Positions 26,316 through 33,401 of a DNA stretch of 64,000 nt are shown here, piece after piece. The notes below the pieces were generated by a model. That model had not been told where the DNA came from and searched no databases. It saw nothing but the letters and a program-made list of their open reading frames with translations. The translations under genes and the position numbers were made by a program. Each line of letters starts with the position of its first letter. The stretch's first letter is position 1. The DNA lies in NCBI RefSeq assembly GCF_000428885.1, contig NZ_KE386810.1, forward strand, positions 518,979 through 582,978. The letters run 5' to 3'. The stretch is from Geothrix fermentans DSM 14018 (lineage in GTDB: Bacteria; Acidobacteriota; Holophagae; Holophagales; Holophagaceae).

Positions 26316-27331
26316 TGGATCTGTACCGCGCCCTGCGGCCCCTGATCTTCCGCCTCGACCCCGAAACCGCCCACAACCTGGCCTTCCGCCTGGGAGCCGT
26401 GGCCTGCGCGTTACCCGTCCTGCCCAAGCCAACCCATGCCGCCAGCCTGCGCCGGACGGCCTTCGGACTGGACTTCCCCACGCCCCTGGGCCTGGCCGCC
26501 GGCCTCGACAAGGGGGCGACCCTGCTGCCCCTGTGGAAGAGCCTCGGCTTCGGCCATGTGGAGATCGGCACGGTCACGCCCCGGCCCCAGCCCGGCAACC
26601 CCAGGCCCCGCCTGTTCCGCTTCCCCGAGGTGGGCCTGATCCTCAACCGCATGGGTTTCAACAGCGAGGGCGCCGAGGTGGTGGCTGCGCGCCTTCGCCA
26701 CCGCCCGGCGGGTCTCATCGTGGGCGGCAACCTCGGGAAGAACAAGGAGACGCCCGAGGCTGGAGCCCTGGACGACTACCGCGCCGCCTACCGGCTGATC
26801 GCGCCCCAGGTGGACTACACCGCCCTGAACGTCAGCAGCCCCAACACGCCGGGCCTGCGGAACCTCCAGGCCCCCGAGGCCCTGAAGCCGCTCCTGGCGG
26901 GCATGCTGGACCTGCGCCGGGAGATGGGCCTGGAGCGGCAGCCGCTCCTCCTGAAGCTGGCCCCGGACCTGGCCCCGGAGGACCTGGACGCCATCGTGGA
27001 GGTGGCCGTGGCCTCGGGCATCTCCGGCCTCATCGCCACAAACACCACTCTGGACCGAGGGGTAGTGGCCGGGGCCCTGCGGACCCTCGTCGAATCGAAG
27101 GGCGCCGGCGGCCTCAGCGGCGAGCCGCTCAAGGCCAAGGCCCGGGATGTGCGGAGGCGCATCCTCGCGGCCCTGCGCGGCCGCCTGCCGCTGGTGGCCT
27201 GCGGCGGGCTGGGAACCGCGGAAGATGTGCAGGGCGCCCTGGATGATGGCGCGGCCCTGGCCCAGATCTACAGCGCGTTGATCTTCGAGGGGCCGGCGCT
27301 CATCTCCCGAATCCACCAGGGGCTGAGATAG
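26315..27331 (+). CDS. pyrD: Quinone-dependent dihydroorotate dehydrogenase PyrD (class 2)
   Basis: A 338-residue FMN enzyme of pyrimidine synthesis that oxidises dihydroorotate to orotate with a membrane quinone. The N-terminal helical part (LYRALRPLIFRLDPETAHNLAF) is the class 2 membrane-association motif. The core shows GLAAGLDKGATLLPLW, NRMGFNSEGAE, YTALNVSSPNTPGLRNLQ with the catalytic Ser, KLAPDLAPEDL, ATNTTLDR, GGLSGEPLK and the phosphate-binding VACGGLGTAEDV. The ATG overlaps the preceding stop. Menaquinone, made via mqnE, is a likely electron acceptor. Confidence 0.97.
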   Translation: MDLYRALRPLIFRLDPETAHNLAFRLGAVACALPVLPKPTHAASLRRTAFGLDFPTPLGLAAGLDKGATLLPLWKSLGFGHVEIGTVTPRPQPGNPRPRLFRFPEVGLILNRMGFNSEGAEVVAARLRHRPAGLIVGGNLGKNKETPEAGALDDYRAAYRLIAPQVDYTALNVSSPNTPGLRNLQAPEALKPLLAGMLDLRREMGLERQPLLLKLAPDLAPEDLDAIVEVAVASGISGLIATNTTLDRGVVAGALRTLVESKGAGGLSGEPLKAKARDVRRRILAALRGRLPLVACGGLGTAEDVQGALDDGAALAQIYSALIFEGPALISRIHQGLR

Positions 27332-27351
27332 CCCAAAAAGCGACGGAATTT

Positions 27352-27442
27352 GATAAGCGGAGGGAAGCGGAAGCGCGGAGGAGAGCGGAGACAAGCCTTG
27401 TGCTTTCTCAGCTTTCCTCAGCCCCTCAGCTGTCCTCCGCTT
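27352..27442. repeat. Short-period repeat hairpin, GCGGAGG class (pyrD-mqnE gap)
   Basis: The left part repeats GCGGAGG/GCGGAAG/GCGGAG units about every 8 bases. The right part carries complementary CTCAGC and CCTCCGC units and ends CCTCCGCTT, which pairs with AAGCGGAGG at 27355-27363. It occupies about half of the 179-base gap between pyrD and mqnE. The rest is an AT-rich stretch (TTCATATATTCC) and the mqnE leader, a likely promoter area. Confidence 0.75.
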
Positions 27443-27510
27443 TCATATATTCCTTTCCCAAGAACAATCGATTCGTCCCCGCCGGGGTACACTGGAAGGC
27501 CGAGGTTTCG

Positions 27511-28638
27511 ATGTTGTCACTCCATTCGAAGATCCGCGACTCGCGCCTGCTGCCCCTGGCGGACAAGGTGCTCCGCGGTGAGCGCCTGACATTCGACGAC
27601 GGGATGCTGCTCTACGAGAGCCCGGATCTCACGGGCATCGGCGCCATGGCCCACCACGTGCGCCTCCAGAAGAACGGCCGGGCCGCCTACTACGTCATGA
27701 GCCGGCGCCTGTCCTACACCAACGTCTGCTTCACCCACTGCCAGTTCTGCGCCTTCCAGGCCAAGCCCGGCGATCCCCGGGCCTACGCGCTGTCCGCCGA
27801 GCAGATCATCGCCGAACTGGAGAAGCCCGAGAACGCCGGCGTGCGCGAGCTGCACATGACCTCGGGGCACAATCCGAAGCTCAAGATCGAGTACTTCGAG
27901 GACCTGTTCCGGAAGATCAAGGCCCGATTCCCGTCCATCCACCTCAAGGTCTTCACCATGATCGAGATGGACTACTACGCCCGCATCTCGGGCCTCAGCA
28001 CCGAGGCCTTCCTGGACCGCTGCATGGCCGCAGGCCTGGAGAGCTGCCCCGGCGGCGGCGCGGAGATCTTCGACGAGGAGCTGCGCGAGAAGATCTGCAT
28101 CGGCAAGAAGGACGCCCAGGTCTACCTGGACACAGCCGCCCTCTGCCACCGCAAGGGCCTGCCCACGAACTGCACCATGCTCTACGGCCACATCGAGGAG
28201 GCCCGCCATCGCGTGGACCACCTCCTGCGCCTGCGCGACCTGCAGGACCGCTCCCAGGCCGCGGGCTACCAGGGCTTCCTGGCCTTCATCCCCCTGGCCT
28301 ACCAGAACGAGGACAACGAGCTGAGCGCCACCCACGTGATCCACGAGACCACGGGCACCCAGGACCTGCGCGAGATCGCCGTGGCCCGGCTGCTGCTCGA
28401 CAACGTCCCGCACATCAAGGCCTACTGGGTGATGATCACGCCGGGCCTGGCCCAGGCCGGCCTCAGCTACGGCGCCGACGACGTGGACGGCACCGTCATC
28501 GCCGAGGAGATCGCCCACGACGCCGGCGCCAAGACGCCCCAGGGCCTCCAGCGCGGCGAGCTGGTGCGGCTCATCGAGGAGGCCGGGTTCGAGGCCCTGG
28601 AGCGCGACAACCTGTACAACGTCTACGCGACTGCCTAG
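27511..28638 (+). CDS. mqnE: Aminodeoxyfutalosine synthase MqnE
   Basis: A 375-residue radical SAM enzyme of the futalosine route to menaquinone, adding the adenosyl group to 3-[(1-carboxyvinyl)oxy]benzoate. The cluster motif CFTHCQFCAFQ (CX3CX2C) is near residue 75, with SYTNVCF in front. LHMTSGHNPKLKIEYFEDL, KVFTMIEMDYYARISG, SCPGGGAEIFDEELR and the later GFLAFIPLAYQNEDNEL resemble MqnE more than MqnC. No other mqn gene is nearby. The start ATG 27511 is chosen with a purine-rich AAGGCCGAGG upstream. The stop interlocks with the convergent gene (CTAG). Confidence 0.93.
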   Translation: MLSLHSKIRDSRLLPLADKVLRGERLTFDDGMLLYESPDLTGIGAMAHHVRLQKNGRAAYYVMSRRLSYTNVCFTHCQFCAFQAKPGDPRAYALSAEQIIAELEKPENAGVRELHMTSGHNPKLKIEYFEDLFRKIKARFPSIHLKVFTMIEMDYYARISGLSTEAFLDRCMAAGLESCPGGGAEIFDEELREKICIGKKDAQVYLDTAALCHRKGLPTNCTMLYGHIEEARHRVDHLLRLRDLQDRSQAAGYQGFLAFIPLAYQNEDNELSATHVIHETTGTQDLREIAVARLLLDNVPHIKAYWVMITPGLAQAGLSYGADDVDGTVIAEEIAHDAGAKTPQGLQRGELVRLIEEAGFEALERDNLYNVYATA

Positions 28639-29798
28639 TCGACTTTCCGTTTTTCGTACGTCTTCGAAGAATCCAGCGGGAAGGCGTAGCGGCTGGTCCA
28701 CAGGCGGTCATGGATCCGCACGGCCTGGGCGGCCAGGGGCGAGTCCCGGAAGATGAGCTCGACGTTTCGGGAGTCCATGAAGTAGCTCTCCTCCCAGTTG
28801 CTGGTGCCCAGGGCCAGGTGCGTGCCGTCCACCACCAGGTACTTGCTGTGGATGACCCGGGCGTAGGGGATGTGGCCTTCCTTCGCCTCGGGGATGGAGA
28901 CCACCTTCACTTCCAGGTTGGGAATCAGGGTCAGTGCCTTCAGGTGCGGCAGGGCCCGGCTGCCCAGCGCCCAGTCGGACACCATGAGCCGCACCCTCAC
29001 GCCGCGCACGGCGGCGGCCCGGAGCGCATTGTCCAGCACCGGCCAGAAGCCGTCCCGGCCGGCGAGAGGCGAGTAGGTCAGCAGCTGCACCCGCACACTC
29101 GTCTTGGCCTGGCCGATCAGCTCCACCAGGGCTTCGATGGCCGGGCGGACATCCTTCGGCGTGAGGAAGGGAGGGCTGGCCACCAGCTCGACCTCGGGCC
29201 GGAGCGCCGGCGTGGGGCGGCCTGGAAGCTCCGGAAGCTTCCCGCTGCCAGCGAAGGCCCAATCCAGAGCGAACAGCTCGGCCAGGCGGGCGACGATCCT
29301 GGGGTCGGAGGTCCGGACGCCCAGCTCGTGGATGTGCTCCAGGGCCCGCCAGTCGAAATTCTGGCTGCCCAGGCAGGCCTCCCGGCCGTCCACCACGAAG
29401 TACTTGGCGTGGAGGATGCCCTTCGAGACGCTGGCAAGGTCGAAGCTCCGCACCTCGGCACCGGGAATCCGCCGGATCCGCGCCACGGAGGCGGGATCCT
29501 GATCCAGCATCTTCGCGGAGAGGAGGAAGCGCACCTTCACCCCGCGAGCCCCGGCCTTCTCCAGTTCCGCCAGCACGGGCTCCAGGGCGCTGCCGGGCCG
29601 GTTGGTGACATAGAACTCTCCGGCGTCGACGCTGACCTTCGCGCCGCGGATCATGGCCACCCACTCGTCTCTGGCGAAGGGCAGTGCGGGATCGGCCAGG
29701 TCCGTCCCGGCGGGGATGGATTGCACCAGGGTGGTGGGGGGCTGGGCGGCGAGGATGAGGCTGGCGCCCAGGGCCAGGAGCAGGGAACGGATGGTCAT
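28635..29798 (-). CDS. Secreted phospholipase D-like protein
   Basis: A 387-residue protein with a signal peptide (MTIRSLLLALGASLILAAQ) and two HKD motifs: HAKYFVVDGREACLGSQNF in the first half and HSKYLVVDGTHLALGTSNW in the second. The HxKxxxxD pair forms one active site in the phospholipase D superfamily (phosphatidyl transfer, cardiolipin synthase or nuclease). The second half contains YSPLAGRDGFWPVLDNALR. It is probably periplasmic. The ATG at 29798 is chosen for GAGGAG upstream; the longer in-frame extension lacks a signal. Its stop overlaps the mqnE stop at a CTAG. Confidence 0.9.
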   Translation of the reverse strand: MTIRSLLLALGASLILAAQPPTTLVQSIPAGTDLADPALPFARDEWVAMIRGAKVSVDAGEFYVTNRPGSALEPVLAELEKAGARGVKVRFLLSAKMLDQDPASVARIRRIPGAEVRSFDLASVSKGILHAKYFVVDGREACLGSQNFDWRALEHIHELGVRTSDPRIVARLAELFALDWAFAGSGKLPELPGRPTPALRPEVELVASPPFLTPKDVRPAIEALVELIGQAKTSVRVQLLTYSPLAGRDGFWPVLDNALRAAAVRGVRVRLMVSDWALGSRALPHLKALTLIPNLEVKVVSIPEAKEGHIPYARVIHSKYLVVDGTHLALGTSNWEESYFMDSRNVELIFRDSPLAAQAVRIHDRLWTSRYAFPLDSSKTYEKRKVD

Positions 29799-29862
29799 GG
29801 CGGCACTCCTCGCAGAGGATACCCCGTTGACGGGCCTCCTCCGGCCCTGATGAGGTGAAGGG

Positions 29863-30420
29863 ATGGAGACGAAAGCCGAGTTCCGCGCCCACCTCAAGAT
29901 CCGCCGGGACGCGCTGCCCGCGGCATCCCGTGCGGCCTGGTCCGCGGCCATCGGCGGCCATCTCGACCGCCTCTGCCGGGACCGCCGCGTGACGCGCATC
30001 GGCGCCTTCTGGCCCTTCGGTTCGGAGATCGACCTCCGCCCGGCGGTCTCGGCCCATCCAGATTGGCTGTGGTTCTTCCCCCGGGTGGCCTCCACCCACC
30101 CGCCCCGCCTGGCCTGGGGCACGGAGCCTCTGGAGAAGGGTCACTGGGGTCTCCTGGAGCCGGCCTTGGCCCAGCACTTCCTCCCGCCGGTGCAGCTGCT
30201 GCTGGTGCCCGGACTGGCCTTCGACGATGAGGGCTACCGCATCGGCTACGGCCGCGGATTCTATGACGCCCTCCTTGCAAAGCTGTCCGAGGACATCCTC
30301 ACCGTGGGCGTGGGCTTCGAGGCCCAGATGCACCTGCCCGTCCCCGTGGACCCCCACGACTGGCCGGTCCAGGCCCTCCTGAGCGAGCGCGGCCTCCGAC
30401 AGCTGATAGCTGATAGCTGA
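29863..30420 (+). CDS. ygfA: 5-formyltetrahydrofolate cyclo-ligase
   Basis: A 185-residue enzyme that converts 5-formyl-THF to 5,10-methenyl-THF using ATP, recycling inhibitory 5-formyl-folate. Signatures are LKIRRDALPAASRAAWS, FWPFGSEIDLRP, the nucleotide-binding PGLAFDDEGYRIGYGRGFYDALL, and the final VGVGFEAQ. Its last codons QLIADS* are built from a CTGATAG heptamer repeat that continues past the stop. A folate link to the FTCD gene at 52.9 kb is thematic only. Good ribosome site GAGGTGAAGGG upstream. Confidence 0.92.
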   Translation: METKAEFRAHLKIRRDALPAASRAAWSAAIGGHLDRLCRDRRVTRIGAFWPFGSEIDLRPAVSAHPDWLWFFPRVASTHPPRLAWGTEPLEKGHWGLLEPALAQHFLPPVQLLLVPGLAFDDEGYRIGYGRGFYDALLAKLSEDILTVGVGFEAQMHLPVPVDPHDWPVQALLSERGLRQLIADS

Positions 30421-30423
30421 TAG
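30401..30423. repeat. Heptamer repeat AGCTGAT (3' end of the cyclo-ligase gene)
   Basis: Three tandem copies of a 7-base unit (CTGATAG) run from the last coding codons over the TGA stop. The same AGCTGAYAG heptamer is found as longer arrays at 41768-41838 and 54730-54786. Confidence 0.75.
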
Positions 30424-30428
30424 CCCCC

Positions 30429-31559
30429 CTACCTCAGCTTCAGGATGCTCGACCCATCCGCGTACCCCTCCGTGGGCGCCTCGCGCATCTTCTGCAGCAC
30501 CTGCACGAGGTCCCGGATGCGGTCCGCCATCTCGCCGATCTTGGCGAGCCGGGCCTCCTCGGGGTACTTGCGCTGGAGCATCTCCACCTGCATGAAGATC
30601 ACCGCCAGGGGGTTGTTGATCTCGTGCTTGAGGGTGCCGGCCAACTGGCGGAGCGACTCCAGCCGCTCGGCCGCCAGGGCCTCCCCCTTCTGCTGGTCCG
30701 CCAGGAGGAGGGCCTGGCGCAGCCGGGCCTGACGCAGCACCAGGGAGCCCCGGCGGGCGAAAGCCTGGAGGGTGGCCAGATCGATCCGGCCGATGGGCGT
30801 GGCGCCGGGTTTCCGCTCCAGGTAGATGGCGCCCACCTGGGCCGCCTCAACCGTCAGGGCCGCACAGAGGAGCGGCCCCCACCCCGGCGTTTTCGGCACC
30901 GCACCCTCGAACCTGGGGTCCGCCGGGAGCCGGTTGGAGAGGATCGCGGTCCGTTCCCGCACCACGTAGTCCAACACAGCCCGCGGGGGCTCATCGTCGC
31001 CGGCCGCCCCGACCCGGTGGATCGTTCGCCATCCCCCCGAGTCCTCCCGCCGGACGAAGAACCCCCGGTCGCCGGCCATCAGGCGCAGGGCCTCCCCCAG
31101 GAAGGACCGCTCCAGAGCCTCCGAGTCCGCCTCCCCCAGGAGCCGTTCCGTCGCGTCGTACAGGCGCTTCAGCTCAGCCAGGAAGCTCCGCCCCTCCTGG
31201 GCCTGCATCTCGGCGAAGAGGTCCCCGGCCCGCTCCACGAAGGCGGTCCCGTCGAGCCCGGGGAAACCCTCGGTGAAGGTCAGCCGCCAGGGCCCCAGGG
31301 CCAGTTCGTCTCCATCGCGCAGGATCATCGCCCCGGAGGACTCCACGGCGCGCCCGTTCACCCGGGTCCCACCGGCGGACAGGTCCCTCAGATGCCACCC
31401 ACCCTCGGCCGGGGCCAGGGAGGCATGGACAGGGGCCAGGGCCTCCAGGGCGGGCCGGGCGACGGCACAGGCCGCCGGGTCCCGGCCGAGCAGGCAGGAT
31501 CCCTCCCCCAGCCCGTGCCGGACGAGGCGATCCCCCTCCATCCAGGACAGGTAGGGCAT
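30429..31559 (-). CDS. FHA-GAF-HisKA protein without ATPase domain
   Basis: A 376-residue signalling protein. Residues about 1-95 form a forkhead-associated domain (GSCLLGRDPAACAVARP, LRDLSAGGTRVNGRAV), which binds phosphothreonine. About 140-285 reads like a GAF domain. From about 295 a HisKA dimerisation helix carries the H-box SLRQLAGTLKHEINNPLAV with His312. The chain stops shortly after, so no HATPase_c domain exists; the sequence beyond is the convergent cyclo-ligase gene, with no frame break visible. A phosphate relay or scaffold accepting phosphate from a partner is inferred. The Ser/Thr kinase at 33.4 kb could supply FHA ligands. Confidence 0.8.
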   Translation of the reverse strand: MPYLSWMEGDRLVRHGLGEGSCLLGRDPAACAVARPALEALAPVHASLAPAEGGWHLRDLSAGGTRVNGRAVESSGAMILRDGDELALGPWRLTFTEGFPGLDGTAFVERAGDLFAEMQAQEGRSFLAELKRLYDATERLLGEADSEALERSFLGEALRLMAGDRGFFVRREDSGGWRTIHRVGAAGDDEPPRAVLDYVVRERTAILSNRLPADPRFEGAVPKTPGWGPLLCAALTVEAAQVGAIYLERKPGATPIGRIDLATLQAFARRGSLVLRQARLRQALLLADQQKGEALAAERLESLRQLAGTLKHEINNPLAVIFMQVEMLQRKYPEEARLAKIGEMADRIRDLVQVLQKMREAPTEGYADGSSILKLR

Positions 31560-31607
31560 GGGAACTCCTTTCTCCGGCTCTTCGGACGGGGACGTCCAGG
31601 ACCTGAG

Positions 31608-31907
31608 TCAGCCCGGCAGGGGGTAGCGCGTCTCGCGGGTGCGGCTGGGTCGGAAGAACAGCATGGTGTGGCCGATGGTCCAGACGTGCTCCAGGCCCGG
31701 TACCGCGGCGCAGAGGGCCGCGACGGCCGAGGTCTCGTCCTCGAAGCTGTTCTGGTTGATCTTGATCTTCACGAGCTCCAGGCTGTCCACCATGATGTCC
31801 AGCTCCGCGGCCTGGGCGGAGGTGACACCCCCCTTGCCCACGTGCATGACGGGCTTCAGGCGATGGGCCTGGGCCTTGAGGAACTGGCGCTGTTTCGACG
31901 TGAGCAT
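31608..31907 (-). CDS. YhbY-family RNA-binding protein
   Basis: A 99-residue CRM-domain protein that binds pre-50S ribosomes and supports ribosome assembly (YhbY). The family core is LTSKQRQFLKAQAHRLKPVMHVGKG, then VDSLELVKIKINQ and the GLEHVWTIGHTMLFFRPS tail. Length is normal. Lies 49 bases upstream of the FHA gene on the same strand and divergent from the M64 peptidase, with a 45-base gap. Confidence 0.92.
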   Translation of the reverse strand: MLTSKQRQFLKAQAHRLKPVMHVGKGGVTSAQAAELDIMVDSLELVKIKINQNSFEDETSAVAALCAAVPGLEHVWTIGHTMLFFRPSRTRETRYPLPG

Positions 31908-31952
31908 CCGGAACTCCAGGGGACCAGTCTATCCTCGATGGCGAGGTGTCCC

Positions 31953-33335
31953 ATGCTGCGTTCCCTGGTCCTCTCCCTCGCCGCCCTGGCCTGCCTGGCC
32001 GCTCCGCCCCGCACCCTCCGGGTGGACTACGGCCACACGGGCGACGCAGCCTCGGAGCGCTTCGGCGTGGACCGCGTGGTCCTGGAGCCCCTGCCCTGGC
32101 CCGGCGACCTCGCCAAGGCCATCGACGCCAGCAACCTCGGAAAGTACTGCTTCGAGGTAGCCGACAAGGCCACCGGCAAGCTCCTCTATTCCCGCGGCTT
32201 CGCCAGCATCTTCGGCGAGTGGGAGACCACGGACGAGGCCAAGTCGCTGAGCCGGACCTTCGGCGAGTCCCTGCGCTTCCCCCGGCCCGAGGGCCCCGTC
32301 CGCATCACCGTGAAGAAGCGGGACGAGCGGAACGCCTTCAAGGCCATGTGGACCTTCGAGCTGGATCCCAAGGATCCGCTCATCGAGCAGGCCCCCGCCC
32401 CGGAGATCGGCGCCCTCATTCCCCTCCAGAAGGCCGGCGATCCGGCGGACAAGGTGGACTTCCTCATCCTGGGGGACGGCTACACCGCCGCCGAACGGGG
32501 CAAGTTCGAGGCCCAGGCCCGGAAGGTGATGGAGCTGCTCTTCCAGCAGACCCCCTTCAAGGAGCACCGGAACGACTTCAACGTGTGGGCCCTCTGCCCC
32601 GCCTCGAAGGAGAGCGGCATCTCCCGGCCCTCCACCGGAGTCCACAAGCGCACGCCCCTGGGCACCACCTACGACGCCTTCGGCAGCGAGCGCTACGTGC
32701 TCACCTTCGACAACCGCGCCTGGCGCGACATCGCGGCCTGGGCGCCCTACGAGTTCGTGGAGATCCTCACCAACTCCGAGACCTACGGCGGCGGCGGCAT
32801 CCACAATCTCTACAGCACGGCGTCGGCCGGCAACAGCACCATCGGCTACCTCTTCGTCCACGAGTTCGGCCACCACTTCGCCGGCCTGGCGGATGAGTAC
32901 TACACCTCGGACGTGGCCGTCACCAACAGCCCGTCCCGCCCCGAGCCCTGGGAACCCAATGCCACGGCGGACCCGAAGAACCCCAAGTGGAAGGCCCTGC
33001 TGACGCCCGGTGTGCCGCTGCCCACGCCCTGGAAGAAGGACGAGTTCGAAGCCCACAGCCACGCCTACCAGAAGGAGCGCCGGGCCATCCGGGCCGCCAA
33101 CAAGCCCGAATCCGAGATGGATGCCCTCTTCGCCAAGGAGAAGGCCTACGAGACGAAGCTGCTGGGGACCGATGCCCACAGCGGCCAGGTGGGAGCCTTC
33201 GAGGGCGCCAACTACGAGGCCAAGGGTTACTACCGGAGCCAGGAGGACTGTCTCATGTTCACCCGCGATGAGGTGGGCTTCTGCGCCGCCTGCCGGGCGG
33301 CCATCGAGCGGGTCATCCGCCAGTACGCCAAGTAG
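31953..33335 (+). CDS. M64 family metallopeptidase (IgA peptidase-like)
   Basis: A 460-residue secreted protease with signal peptide (MLRSLVLSLAALACLAA). The zinc site HEFGHHFAGLADEY starts at His303 (HExxH-type HEFGH plus a downstream acidic). ILGDGYTAAERGKFE and NDFNVWALCPASKESGIS are M64 signatures. Family proteins cleave immunoglobulin A in gut commensals, but soil and freshwater relatives exist, so the name only reflects homology. N-terminal DYGHTGDAASERFGV and SIFGEWETTDE belong to the M64 N-domain. The ATG at 31953 is chosen; one 15 bases upstream is in frame. Confidence 0.9.
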   Translation: MLRSLVLSLAALACLAAPPRTLRVDYGHTGDAASERFGVDRVVLEPLPWPGDLAKAIDASNLGKYCFEVADKATGKLLYSRGFASIFGEWETTDEAKSLSRTFGESLRFPRPEGPVRITVKKRDERNAFKAMWTFELDPKDPLIEQAPAPEIGALIPLQKAGDPADKVDFLILGDGYTAAERGKFEAQARKVMELLFQQTPFKEHRNDFNVWALCPASKESGISRPSTGVHKRTPLGTTYDAFGSERYVLTFDNRAWRDIAAWAPYEFVEILTNSETYGGGGIHNLYSTASAGNSTIGYLFVHEFGHHFAGLADEYYTSDVAVTNSPSRPEPWEPNATADPKNPKWKALLTPGVPLPTPWKKDEFEAHSHAYQKERRAIRAANKPESEMDALFAKEKAYETKLLGTDAHSGQVGAFEGANYEAKGYYRSQEDCLMFTRDEVGFCAACRAAIERVIRQYAK

Positions 33336-33401
33336 GCGACTTCCACCCAGTCAGAAGAGCTTGGATTCCTCCCGGCGTCCGGCCACAATCTTCGCACTTC
33401 C

